NCBI GenBank assembly: GCA_964577825.1
Contig: CAZOBJ010000015.1
Location: 1-47,204, forward strand
DNA: 47,204 bases
DNA from: CAZOBJ01 sp964577825
Lineage (GTDB): Bacteria > Planctomycetota > SZUA-567 > JAFGNG01
Direction: 5' to 3'
Below the pieces are notes generated by a model. That model was given only the letters and a program-made list of their open reading frames with translations. It did no database searches and was not told where the DNA came from. The position numbers were made by a program, and so were the translations under genes. Shown here piece after piece: positions 33,358-41,504 of the stretch; the first letter of the stretch is position 1; each line of letters starts with the position of its first letter.

Positions 33358-33911
33358 GCGCGCCGCAGACCGTGGACCTGACGACCCCCCTGGACGAGGC
33401 TGCGGCGCGTGCGCTCACTGCGGGCACACGTGTGCGCATCCGGGGCACGCTGTACGCGGCCCGCGACCAGGCGCATCGCCGCCTGTGCGAGCTGCTCGCC
33501 CGCGGTGAGGCACCGCCTTTTCCGCTAGAGGGCGCGGTGTTCTACTACGTCGGGCCTACGCCCGGGGGCGAAGGGCGGGCGTTCGGCGCGGCAGGACCCA
33601 CCTCCAGCTATCGTATGGACCCGTTCACCCCGCAGCTCCTGGCGCGCGGGGTGCGTGGCATGATCGGAAAGGGCGAGCGCAGCGGCGAGGTCGTGCGCGC
33701 GATGCAGCGCTTTGGCGCGGTGTACTTCGCGGCTACGGGCGGGGCGGGGGCGCTGCTGGCGCGGTGCATCTGCTCAGCCGAGGTGCTGGCCTGGCCCGAG
33801 CTGGGGCCCGAGGCCCTGCGGCGACTGGAGGTGGAGGATTTCCCCGCGCTCGTGGCCATCGACGCCGAGGGCCGCAGCCTCTACGAGCGCGCGACCGAGA
33901 AGGGCGCGTAG
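33354..33911 (+). CDS. Class I fumarate hydratase (or tartrate dehydratase), beta subunit
   Basis: The 185-residue partner of the alpha subunit. It has the swivelling beta-domain pattern: LTAGTRVRIRGTLYAARDQAHRR, FYYVGPTP, GPTSSYRMDPFTPQLL, GMIGKGERS, and GAVYFAATGGAGALLA. GTG 33354 overlaps the alpha stop (GTGA), showing translational coupling. The 3' end runs into the converging transglutaminase gene by 31 bp, so no terminator can lie between them. Confidence 0.9.
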   Translation: MSAPQTVDLTTPLDEAAARALTAGTRVRIRGTLYAARDQAHRRLCELLARGEAPPFPLEGAVFYYVGPTPGGEGRAFGAAGPTSSYRMDPFTPQLLARGVRGMIGKGERSGEVVRAMQRFGAVYFAATGGAGALLARCICSAEVLAWPELGPEALRRLEVEDFPALVAIDAEGRSLYERATEKGA

Positions 33912-35893
33912 CGCTTCGCGCCGAAATCGCGGACAAAGGCCGCGATGGCGTCTCGATCCTCCAGGTCGGCCTGGGCGAGGCGGTTCGCGAACTCCTCGAG
34001 CGTTTCGCTGCCCTCGCGCGGCAGTCCCCGACGGCGCAGGTCTCGCTCCAGGCGCAGGAACGCCGTGCGCTGGGCCTGGAGCGCGGGCGGGAACACCCGC
34101 TCCCGTCGTCGCTTGCGCGCGCGGCCGGCCAAGGCCTGACGGAGCCGGGTCCACGCGAAGAATGCCAGCACGCCCGCCAGAATCGCGACGCGCCACCAGG
34201 CGTCGAGAATCCAGCGTCCTGCCCGGCCCAAGACCTGGGCGGCCATCTCGATGATGCCCGCGACGCCCAGACCGACCACGCGGTCGATGAGCGCTCCGAG
34301 ATGGGTCCACAGCCCTTGCCAGCGATTGCTTGGCTCATGAGTAAGGGGGCGGCCTCTCGGGGGCGTGAACTCCGCGGTCCGCCAGCCTTCGGTCGGATGA
34401 AGGTACTCGACCCAGGCATGGGCGTGGCGTTCGCGCGCGATCCACAGCGAGCCCACGGGATTGCGCTCCGTGCACAGGAAACCGGTGATGTATCTCGCCT
34501 GGATGCCGGCCCGGCGCAGAAGCAGCACACCCGCGGACGCGAACAGCTCGCAGTGGCCGTGTTCTTTGTCGCGCAGGAACTGAACCAATACGTCCTCTCT
34601 TCGCTCGAACTGTATGCCGAGCCGATAGGTGTATCTGCGTTCGAAAAAAGTCCCAATCGCGCGCACGGCCGCCTCTGGTTCATGCTCGCTGACCTGGAGA
34701 GAAGCCAGGACGCGGTCGAGCTCGCGCCGCACCTGCGCATCCGAAGGGAGCTGCACCAGGCTTTGGTCGCTCGCCTCGTGGAACAGGGCCGCGTCGGTGA
34801 GATGGACACCGTACCCCCGCGCCGTGGGCTCGTCCTTGCTGGTGACCACCCCGCCTGCGTGCAGACTGACGCGCTCGCTCTTCGTGTCGATTGCGGAGGC
34901 CGCGAGCGGCAGGAAAAAGTGCTCCGAGTACCGCTGTGCCGGGAGGACGTGCAGCGCGGGCTGGGCGCTCGCGGAGGGCGGCGACCTCCCGGGCAGTAAG
35001 ACGCGGCCAATTACGGCATCGGGGTCTTCATCCCGCTCGACCTTCTCGACCTGGCCCTCGACCGGCCCGGACCAGCGCCCCCGGTTGTATTCGTCGAACA
35101 CTTGCGCGCGAAGGTACCCCGGCGCGCGCTCGGCGAACGCGCGCAGCGCGATGTTGCTGCTGCCGCGGGCCTGCCTCTCGGCGACGTTGCCAAGCCGTAC
35201 GTTCCTGTCGAGCCCCTCTCGCATTCGATCCCGGGCATAGCGGAAGGCGTACCGCTGGACGATCCGTGTCAGTTGGTAATAGTAGGTGTCGATGATGATC
35301 GTGGACGCGATCGTGAGGCCGCAGGCGAGCAGGAAGCCCGCACCGATCGCGATGTGGTGCAATGTCCGGCCCCGGCGTTCGGCCGAACGGGTGCGCATCC
35401 AGGCCCGAGAGGCCGCCAGCAGCCCGACCGCATAGATGCCGAGCACCGCAAGGTAGATGTGGCCCATGGCTTCGCCGCCGGCTCCAGCCAGTGCGAATAC
35501 GCTGCAAAGCACGATCCGGGGGATCCGTTCCGGAAACGGGGGCGCGTACAGCGCAACGAGCCCGACGGTGATCAGGTACATGCCGGTGTAGTACAGGAAG
35601 TTGAAGTCCAGGATGAAGATCCCGGTTCCGGAGACCTCGCGTTCCTGGCTCAGGATCGCGAACGGGACGGACAGGATCAACAGGCCGATCCACCCCACGC
35701 GCACCGACCCGCGCGGCGCGAGCACGGGGTGCAATACGATGAGTGCCAGCAAGGGCGCGGCCAACATCCAGCTTCCGGCGCCGATGGCCAGGACGATCGC
35801 GGAGACCGCCAAGAGCACGCACCCTGCCAGGTCGCCGGGGACCGGTCCGGCCGCCGGGCGTGGGTGGTGGGCTGGGTGCGCCTGTGCGTTCAT
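33881..35893 (-). CDS. TgpA-like membrane transglutaminase/protease homologue
   Basis: The 670-residue protein has about six N-terminal membrane helices (within 22-202), an external region, a transglutaminase-core domain, one more membrane helix (about 575-595), and a DUF4129-like tail. The catalytic Cys is C448 (HGHCELFASA), the His is H492 (HAHAWVEY). The third residue is E508 in TAEFTPP, where Asp is usual. The set of MoxR ATPase, DUF58 protein and this protein is a widespread conserved trio of unclear role. It lies 15 bp from the DUF58 gene, same strand. Confidence 0.87.
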   Translation of the reverse strand: MNAQAHPAHHPRPAAGPVPGDLAGCVLLAVSAIVLAIGAGSWMLAAPLLALIVLHPVLAPRGSVRVGWIGLLILSVPFAILSQEREVSGTGIFILDFNFLYYTGMYLITVGLVALYAPPFPERIPRIVLCSVFALAGAGGEAMGHIYLAVLGIYAVGLLAASRAWMRTRSAERRGRTLHHIAIGAGFLLACGLTIASTIIIDTYYYQLTRIVQRYAFRYARDRMREGLDRNVRLGNVAERQARGSSNIALRAFAERAPGYLRAQVFDEYNRGRWSGPVEGQVEKVERDEDPDAVIGRVLLPGRSPPSASAQPALHVLPAQRYSEHFFLPLAASAIDTKSERVSLHAGGVVTSKDEPTARGYGVHLTDAALFHEASDQSLVQLPSDAQVRRELDRVLASLQVSEHEPEAAVRAIGTFFERRYTYRLGIQFERREDVLVQFLRDKEHGHCELFASAGVLLLRRAGIQARYITGFLCTERNPVGSLWIARERHAHAWVEYLHPTEGWRTAEFTPPRGRPLTHEPSNRWQGLWTHLGALIDRVVGLGVAGIIEMAAQVLGRAGRWILDAWWRVAILAGVLAFFAWTRLRQALAGRARKRRRERVFPPALQAQRTAFLRLERDLRRRGLPREGSETLEEFANRLAQADLEDRDAIAAFVRDFGAKRYAPFSVARS

Positions 35894-35908
35894 GCAGGTC
35901 CTTTCGGC

Positions 35909-37201
35909 TCAGATGTGCCCCAGGCCCTGCTCCACCTCCTGGGGAGTGACCGTCAGGATGGGCCCCGCGTCGCCTGCAAAGGTGTGCGGATCCAGGGTGG
36001 AGGGACGCTCCCGCACGACCAGGACCTTGGCCGCTACGCCCAGGTTCCGAATCGACTGCACGAAGCGTTCACGGTCCTCGTCCCAATCGAGGAGTACGAA
36101 CACGGCCGTGCTGATTTGGGTGATCGCCTCGGCGATGGCCGGGCCCAGGGACCGGAACGGCTTGCGCTTGCATACGTCGATGCAGGCGAGCACATCCAGG
36201 ATATTGTCCAGGTACGCAAGGCTTCGCCCGGCCTGGAAATGGTACAGGTCCGGCCCGGCCGCGAACAGGTCGATGACATACTCCTGGCGGCTCAGAGCGT
36301 CCGCGATGCCCGCAGCCAGAGAGATCGCCCCTTCGAACCCGCGACGCGGGGCCGCTCGGTCGTGGGGGACGTAGGTGTCGAGCACCAGGGCGATGCGGCA
36401 CAAGTATTCCTGCTGGAACTCGCGCACGACCGGAGCCCCCAGGCGCGCCCAGCCGGCGTGGTGGATATCCCGCAGCCGGTCGCCGGGGCGATATTCCCGG
36501 TTCCCGACGAACTCTTCGCTTTCGCCCACACGGCTGACCAGGCGCAGACCGCCCGGCTGGTGACGCGGCGCGACGGGAAGGCTGACCGCGCTCAGCCGCT
36601 CGAAGCGAGGATAGACGAGCATGCGCGCTTGCTGGTCACCCTCCTGCATCGCGTGATATATGCCAAAGGGAAACGCGCTGAAGGCCACTGGCCCGCGGAG
36701 TTCGTACACGCCGCGTCGCTCGGGATGAACCGTGTACAAGAGGTCCGCGGAGCCGCCTCGGGACAAGGTTGGCAGGTAGCAGGGCCGGGGTTCAAGCGTC
36801 ATCTCAGGTGGCGGCAGCTTTTCGGTCACGGTGAGATCGAACACGGGCAGGCGGCCGCGGTTGACCACTCGGGCGTGAGCCAATGCGTCGGCGCCGGCCG
36901 CGCATCGCGGGGGCAGCCAACGCGTTACCGAGACGCGCGGGCGAAAGACCAGACTGGCCGCACGCGCGACAAAGGTGAAGATGAACAGGAACACAGCGAG
37001 GATGTAGAGCTGGCCCTGGTTGCCGATCACCGCGGCGAACGACCCGATCACCATGATCGCGATGAGGAGCATCCGGCCCACGGGAGTGCAGCGCTGGCTC
37101 CACCCGAAACGCCATCCTTCTCGCAAGGAATGACGCCGTCGGCGGCGACGGCGGACACGGCGCAACAGAAGGCGCAGCCTGCGCATGGATCGTGCGGGCA
37201 T
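35909..37201 (-). CDS. DUF58-domain membrane protein
   Basis: The protein is 430 residues from ATG 37201, or 450 from ATG 37261. It has an Arg-rich start (RRVRRRRRRR), two adjacent membrane helices (about 41-60 and 64-86), beta-rich sequence, then the DUF58 signature YRPGDRLRDIHHAGWARLG and a vWA-like fold (ALVLDTYVPHD). Start 37201 is preferred because GGAGAGG lies before it, though the gap of about 11 bases is long; 37261 has no ribosome site. DUF58 proteins usually work with MoxR ATPases. Orientation and spacing put it in one operon with both neighbours. Confidence 0.88.
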   Translation of the reverse strand: MPARSMRRLRLLLRRVRRRRRRRHSLREGWRFGWSQRCTPVGRMLLIAIMVIGSFAAVIGNQGQLYILAVFLFIFTFVARAASLVFRPRVSVTRWLPPRCAAGADALAHARVVNRGRLPVFDLTVTEKLPPPEMTLEPRPCYLPTLSRGGSADLLYTVHPERRGVYELRGPVAFSAFPFGIYHAMQEGDQQARMLVYPRFERLSAVSLPVAPRHQPGGLRLVSRVGESEEFVGNREYRPGDRLRDIHHAGWARLGAPVVREFQQEYLCRIALVLDTYVPHDRAAPRRGFEGAISLAAGIADALSRQEYVIDLFAAGPDLYHFQAGRSLAYLDNILDVLACIDVCKRKPFRSLGPAIAEAITQISTAVFVLLDWDEDRERFVQSIRNLGVAAKVLVVRERPSTLDPHTFAGDAGPILTVTPQEVEQGLGHI

Positions 37202-37301
37202 GCGAATCTTGTCCTCTCCTTCCGGCTCGTCGCGGCAAGGACTGCCGTCCCGCTTGCGCATGCAGTAGGTCGACCCGGGGACGGCGGCGGAAGCGCGCGC
37301 C

Positions 37302-38234
37302 TCACACAGGAATGGCCACGCGCTCGAGGATCTCGCGAACTACGGTATCCAAGGACAAGCCGGAGTACTTCGCCTTGGTCTCCAGCACGGCCCGGTGGGC
37401 CAGGGTCTCGACCGCCACGGCCTTCACGTCGTCGGGCAGGACCGATTCGCGGCCGTCGACAGCGGCATGGGCCTGGGCCATGCGGTACAGGGTGAGGCTG
37501 CCACGCGGCGAGACCCCGAGCTGCAGGCGCGCGTCGGCGCGGGTTGCAGTGACCAGGTCGAGCATGTACCGCGCCACGTCCAAGTCCACATGGATGCGGC
37601 GGACGGCCTGCTGAGCCGCGAGGATGTCCTCCGGTTTGGCCACCGGTGAGAGCGCCAGCAGGGGGTGCGTCTCCTTGTGGCTGGCCAGGATTCCGAGCTC
37701 CTCGCTCTCGGGGGGATACCCCAGGGTCAGTTGCATGGCGAACCGGTCGAGCTGGGCCTCGGGCAGGGGATAGGTGCCCTGGTACTCGATGGGGTTTTGC
37801 GTGGCGATCACCCAGAAGGGCCACGGCAGGGGATAGGTGCGGCCCTCGATGCTCACCTGGCCCTCGGCCATAGCCTCCAGCAGGCTCGACTGGGTCCGGG
37901 GGCTGGCGCGTTTGATCTCGTCCGCGAGCAGGACGTTCGCGAAAATGGGTCCTTTCCGGAACAAGAAGGTGCCTTCGCGCGGGTTGTAGATGCTGCCGCC
38001 CAGGATATCCGCGGGCAACAGGTCCGGGGTGAACTGGATGCGGTGGAAGCTTCCTTCGATAGAGGCGGCGAAGGCCTTGGCGAGCGTGGTCTTGCCCACG
38101 CCGGGGACGTCGTTGAGCAGTACGTCGCCCTCGCCGAGGAACGCGGCAAGCAGCAGGTCGATCTCCGCGTTCTTGCCGCGGATGACCGACCGCAGATTCT
38201 TGCGCAATCCTTCGATCAGTGACTTCATGGCCAT
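37302..38234 (-). CDS. MoxR-family AAA+ ATPase
   Basis: The 310-residue ATPase is thought to act as a chaperone in maturing partner complexes. Walker A is NDVPGVGKTT (K48, T49), Walker B is VLLADEIKRA (D105, E106), the sensor region is FWVIATQNPIEYQGTYPLPEAQLDRF, and the lid domain has GVSPRGSLTLYRMAQ. Two differences from the usual motif: ND in place of the normal E-G/D before VPG, and K in place of N in DEINR. It is first in the minus-strand trio and has its own promoter. In-frame ATGs occur at 38234 and 38228. Confidence 0.93.
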   Translation of the reverse strand: MAMKSLIEGLRKNLRSVIRGKNAEIDLLLAAFLGEGDVLLNDVPGVGKTTLAKAFAASIEGSFHRIQFTPDLLPADILGGSIYNPREGTFLFRKGPIFANVLLADEIKRASPRTQSSLLEAMAEGQVSIEGRTYPLPWPFWVIATQNPIEYQGTYPLPEAQLDRFAMQLTLGYPPESEELGILASHKETHPLLALSPVAKPEDILAAQQAVRRIHVDLDVARYMLDLVTATRADARLQLGVSPRGSLTLYRMAQAHAAVDGRESVLPDDVKAVAVETLAHRAVLETKAKYSGLSLDTVVREILERVAIPV

Positions 38235-38268
38235 TGCCCTCGGTGCGGGACTCCCGTCGGGTCAAGAC

Positions 38269-38297
38269 AAGGTAGCCGCCCGAGTACGGCCTGTAAA
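38269..38297 (-). promoter_or_regulatory. Promoter of the moxR-like gene
   Basis: On the minus strand: TTTACA (38297-38292), 17-bp spacer, TACCTT (38274-38269), 35 bp before the start codon. Confidence 0.55.
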
Positions 38298-38303
38298 GGG
38301 CCT

Positions 38304-38537
38304 TTATGCTCGTGCGGACGGGCGGCCCCCCTTGGGCAGCCCATGGACCGAGTAGGACACTGCAAACCACGGACCCGGCAGGACGTCCAGCTCCACACGT
38401 TGGCTGTCGTCGCGGAGCAGGAACGCCGCACCGGCAGAATTTTCCGATTGCGCGTTCCGGTCTGCGGCATGCCCTGCCGTCTTGTCACCTCCAGTCGAGA
38501 GCGCCTCTCCGAGGAACGTCTCCGGAAGCCCCTTCAC
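38304..38537 (-). CDS. Doubtful 77-residue open frame
   Basis: The frame runs ATG to TAA and ends just before the moxR promoter. It encodes a plausible soluble end (VELDVLPGPWFAVSYSV) but has no ribosome site, and its third-base GC is moderate compared with real genes here. No family is recognised. It may be chance. Confidence 0.2.
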   Translation of the reverse strand: MKGLPETFLGEALSTGGDKTAGHAADRNAQSENSAGAAFLLRDDSQRVELDVLPGPWFAVSYSVHGLPKGGRPSARA

Positions 38538-38586
38538 ATGAACGGCTTAGACGGATTCTCGGAATATGGCCCATGCGTTCGCTGCG

Positions 38587-38602
38587 TGGCACGAGGGTTG
38601 GA
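38587..38602 (+). promoter_or_regulatory. Sigma-54-like element before the flgF operon
   Basis: TGGCACGAGGGTTGGA fits the consensus TGGCACGNNNNTTGCW except that the C of the -12 GC is G. The missing C is normally important, so this is only a candidate. A start at about 38613 would fit the small gene at 38655. Confidence 0.35.
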
Positions 38603-38614
38603 ATTGGGTGTAGC

Positions 38615-38634
38615 GCCGAGGTGTGCCGAGGTGT
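38615..38634 (+). repeat. Tandem 10-bp repeat in the flgF operon leader
   Basis: GCCGAGGTGT occurs twice in a row, 10 bp apart, ending 9 bp before the AGGAGGA ribosome site at 38643. One-turn spacing would suit a protein-binding site; it might also act in the mRNA leader. Confidence 0.55.
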
Positions 38635-38654
38635 TGTGGAAGCAGGAGGAATCT

Positions 38655-38810
38655 ATGCCCAGGGATCGGGCACCAGACCGAGACAAGGACCTGACCGCCA
38701 GGTTCGAAGAGGCGTTTCGAGCCATCCGGACGAGCGCGCTCACCGCGCGGCTCGTTCGCGTGGGCGGCGTGCTGGAAGGGCGCGCCGACCGGGAGCGACG
38801 CGATGATTAA
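38655..38810 (+). CDS. Small 51-residue protein overlapping flgF
   Basis: The ORF starts at ATG 38655 behind an excellent ribosome site (AGGAGGA at 38643-38649). It encodes a short, highly charged protein: an Asp/Arg-rich N-terminus, an amphipathic middle (TARFEEAFRAIRTSALTARL), and a basic end. The stop overlaps the flgF start by 8 bp. A longer frame opens at 38343, but its upstream part looks non-coding. No family is recognised. It may act as a translation coupler for flgF or as a small regulator. Confidence 0.6.
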   Translation: MPRDRAPDRDKDLTARFEEAFRAIRTSALTARLVRVGGVLEGRADRERRDD

Positions 38811-39564
38811 CGGCGTGTATCTGTCCACCATGGGGGCCATGGTCCAGGCCAGTCGCCACGGCGTTGTGGCCAACAATCTGGCCAACGCCAACACCGTGGG
38901 CTTCAAGCCGGACGTGACCACGATGCGCGAGCTTTTGCCCGAGAGCGTGCTCCAGCCGGGGTACCGGTTCGGGGTGAACGAGCTGCTGGAGAAGACCGGC
39001 GGCGGCGCGTGGCTGCACCAGACCGACCCCACCTGGGAGGTGGGGCCCTTCCGCATGACGAGCAACCCGCTCAACGCCGCGATCCGGGACCGCAACGGCT
39101 TCTTTGAGGTGGAGCGCGACGGCAAGCGGATGCTCAGCCGCGACGGCGCCTTTACGCGCAACAGCGAAGGCGAGCTGACCCTGGCCGACGGCGAGACGCG
39201 CGTGCTCGACGAGAGCGGATCGCCGATCGTCATCACCGGGGCGGCCCGCATTCGCGAGGACGGAGCGGTCCTCGACGAGCTGACCGGCGAGCCCTTCGCG
39301 CAGCTGGGCCTGGTGCGGGTCGACGACCTCGGGGCGCTGCGCAAGCAAGGCGATAACCTGTTCGATCCCGGCGAGGCGCAGCTCAGCCCCGGGGGCGTGG
39401 AGGTGCTGCCCGGCGCGGTGGAGGAGTCCGCCGTCGAACCGGTGCGGTCCATGGTGGCGATGATCGAGGCCGCGCGCGCCTATCAGGCGAACATGCGGCT
39501 TGTGAGCATTCAGGACCAGGTGCTGGGGCGCACGGTCACGACCGTGGGCAGCGTACGCGGCTGA
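38803..39564 (+). CDS. flgF: Flagellar rod protein FlgF
   Basis: FlgF is a rod protein between the proximal and distal rod. The 253-residue protein has the N-terminal rod motif VVANNLANANTVGFKPD and the FlgF/G body pattern (NGFFEVERDGKRMLSRDGAFTRNSEG). The C-terminal helix (MVAMIEAARAYQANMRLV) is also typical. The ribosome site GGGAG is at 38791. It is followed by flgG after 39 bp, the standard order. It is called FlgF rather than FlgG because of its shorter length and first place. Confidence 0.93.
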   Translation: MINGVYLSTMGAMVQASRHGVVANNLANANTVGFKPDVTTMRELLPESVLQPGYRFGVNELLEKTGGGAWLHQTDPTWEVGPFRMTSNPLNAAIRDRNGFFEVERDGKRMLSRDGAFTRNSEGELTLADGETRVLDESGSPIVITGAARIREDGAVLDELTGEPFAQLGLVRVDDLGALRKQGDNLFDPGEAQLSPGGVEVLPGAVEESAVEPVRSMVAMIEAARAYQANMRLVSIQDQVLGRTVTTVGSVRG

Positions 39565-39603
39565 GCGCGGCGCCCGAGACCTTGCAGGAGGGGGTGAGTT
39601 GCC

Positions 39604-40407
39604 ATGATGAATCGAGCCTTGTGGACCGCGGCCACCGGGATGCACGCGCAGCAGAAGAACATCGACGTGGTCGCCCATGACCTCTCGAACGTGAACACCA
39701 CGGGCTACAAGCGCACGCACGTGACCTTTGCCGATCTTGCCTATCAGCGGCTGCGCGCCGCGGGCATTCAGGCGCGCGGCGGCAACGAGATGCCCGCAGG
39801 CTTGCAGGTCGGCCACGGCGTGCGCGTGACCGGGACCACCAAGATGTTTCTGATCGGCGGCATGCTGGAGACGGGCAACCCGTACAACATGTTTATCCAG
39901 GACAAAGGCACCGTGGCGCGCAACTTCTTCCGCGTGGACACGGGCGACGGCGAGATCCGGTACACGCGCGACGGGTCCTTCAACCGCGACGCGGAGGGGA
40001 ACCTGGTTTTGCCCAACGGCGCGATCCTCCAGGGCGGCATCACGGTGCCCGAGGACGCGCAGGACCCGACCTGGACCGCGGACGGCCGGTTGCAGTATCG
40101 CGACCCGGCGGGCGATATCCAGGAAGCCGGTCAGCTGGAGCTGGCCACGTTCGCCAACCCCGCGGGCCTGGAGCCGGTCGGCGACAACCTGTTCGCCCAG
40201 ACCGAGGCCTCCGGCGCCGAGATCGCGGGCACGCCCGGGGAAGAGGGGTTCGGCACGATCGTGGGCCGGTTCGTGGAGCTGAGCAACGTGAGCGCCATTG
40301 ACGAGATGGTGAAGCTCATCACCGCGCAGCGAGCGTATGAGTTCAACTCGCGGTCGATCCAAACGAGCGACGAGATGCTGCAGACGGTCAACAACCTGAA
40401 GCGATAG
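39604..40407 (+). CDS. flgG: Flagellar distal rod protein FlgG
   Basis: FlgG forms the distal rod. At 267 residues it has the family length. The start RALWTAATGMHAQQKNIDVV and VAHDLSNVNTTGYKRTHV are characteristic, as are the YTRDGSFNRDAEGNLV segment and the C-terminal ITAQRAYEFNSRSIQTSDEM, ending LQTVNNLKR. The ribosome site GGAGGGGG is at 39588. flgA follows. Confidence 0.97.
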   Translation: MMNRALWTAATGMHAQQKNIDVVAHDLSNVNTTGYKRTHVTFADLAYQRLRAAGIQARGGNEMPAGLQVGHGVRVTGTTKMFLIGGMLETGNPYNMFIQDKGTVARNFFRVDTGDGEIRYTRDGSFNRDAEGNLVLPNGAILQGGITVPEDAQDPTWTADGRLQYRDPAGDIQEAGQLELATFANPAGLEPVGDNLFAQTEASGAEIAGTPGEEGFGTIVGRFVELSNVSAIDEMVKLITAQRAYEFNSRSIQTSDEMLQTVNNLKR

Positions 40408-40435
40408 GCGCATGAGGACACGGAGGTCTGATCCC

Positions 40436-41503
40436 ATGCCTGTGACGCGTTGCTGGACGCGCCCGATAATGGTCGCCTGCATGGTGGCATGGGCGGCTGC
40501 GTACGCGTGCGCGGGCGTGACCGTGGAGCTCCTGGAAGAGGCCACGGTGCAGGGCAGCCACGTGCGCCTGGGCGAGGTGGCGCGGATCACCGGTCCGGCC
40601 GCAGCGCGCGCGCGCGTGCAGCGGATCTTCCTGGGTCCGGCGCCCAGCGGCCAGGGGGCGCTCACCCGAGAGCGCGTCCTGGCGCGACTGCGCGCGCACG
40701 GTCTGAGCGGGGAGGCTGTGATCCTGTGCGGCGCGACCGAGGTGCGCCTGACAAGCGGATCGGCCGCACAGGGCTCTGGAGACAGGCCCGCTGTGCAGCC
40801 GGCCGGTTCCTATCATGCCGTGCCGCAGCAGAACACCGTGCAGCGCGCCGTGTCGCAAGCGGCGGCCGCGTACGCCCTGCGCGTGTGCCGCGTGCCGGGT
40901 GCGGAGGCGACGGTCGAGGTGGTTCGACTGGACGACGACTTCGACCAGGCCAGTCGGGTGCGCTGCGCGAGCGTGATGCAGGCCCCGCGGCTCCTGCTGG
41001 GGCGGCGAGGGCGGTTTGGATTTGCGCTCTTTGACGCGTCGGGCGAGCGGCTGGGAAGTGTCGAGGCGGTGCTACGCGTGACCATGCGCGCCCCGGCGGT
41101 GGTGGCCGTTCGCACGCTGCGCCGCGGCGCGACCGTACGTCCGGCGGACGTACGCATGGGCGTGGCCGAGCTCGAGGCCGACTGCCGCCTCTACACCGCG
41201 ATGCAGGCCGTGATCGGCAAGCGCATGTCCGAGACCGTAAGCGCCGGAGACCCCTTGACGCAGGGGGCCGTGGAAGTGCCCCCACTCGTCAAGCGCGGCG
41301 ACGTGGTGCCCGTGACCGCGCGCAACGGGGCGTTTACGGTCCGCCAGCTTGCACGAGCGCTCGACAGCGGCGGCGCAAACCAGGTGATTCCCGTGCGCAA
41401 CCCGGAGAGCGGGAAGAACTACTGCGCGCGGGTGACGCCGGACGGCGAGCTGGAGCTCGTGATGCCGCAAGAGGTATTCGTTGCCGGAACGGAGGGCCGC
41501 TAA
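40436..41503 (+). CDS. flgA: P-ring assembly chaperone FlgA
   Basis: FlgA is a periplasmic chaperone for FlgI. The 355-residue protein has a signal peptide (PIMVACMVAWAAAYACA), an N-terminal SAF-related part (VTVELLEEATVQGSHVRLGEVARI), a long middle, and the C-terminal ChapFlgA domain: VAVRTLRRGATVRPADVRMG, AVIGKRMSETVSAGDPLTQ, then VKRGDVVPVTARNGAFTV. It is longer than enteric FlgA (219). ATG 40436 is preferred over 40412 because CGGAGG lies 9 bases before it. Confidence 0.92.
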   Translation: MPVTRCWTRPIMVACMVAWAAAYACAGVTVELLEEATVQGSHVRLGEVARITGPAAARARVQRIFLGPAPSGQGALTRERVLARLRAHGLSGEAVILCGATEVRLTSGSAAQGSGDRPAVQPAGSYHAVPQQNTVQRAVSQAAAAYALRVCRVPGAEATVEVVRLDDDFDQASRVRCASVMQAPRLLLGRRGRFGFALFDASGERLGSVEAVLRVTMRAPAVVAVRTLRRGATVRPADVRMGVAELEADCRLYTAMQAVIGKRMSETVSAGDPLTQGAVEVPPLVKRGDVVPVTARNGAFTVRQLARALDSGGANQVIPVRNPESGKNYCARVTPDGELELVMPQEVFVAGTEGR

Positions 41504-41504
41504 C

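Larger units (their letters stand above)
38235..38654. other. 420-bp control region between the moxR-like gene and the flgF operon
   Basis: This gap holds the minus-strand promoter of the MoxR gene, a possible small minus-strand frame (38304-38537), a sigma-54-like element, and a 10-bp tandem repeat before the small gene at 38655. It is less GC-rich than its surroundings. No RNA gene or clear terminator was seen. Confidence 0.6.

Noticed and set aside
35102..37495. 797-codon plus-strand frame across the DUF58 and transglutaminase genes
   Set aside because: Low-complexity His/Gln/Arg sequence; the minus-strand genes show real domains and ribosome sites.
38587..38602. Firm assignment of a sigma-54 promoter
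   Set aside because: The -12 element reads TTGG instead of TTGC; kept only as a low-confidence candidate.
38343..38654. Upstream extension of the 51-codon ORF
   Set aside because: No ribosome site at 38343 and Cys/Arg-rich sequence without coding character; the strong ribosome site points to ATG 38655.
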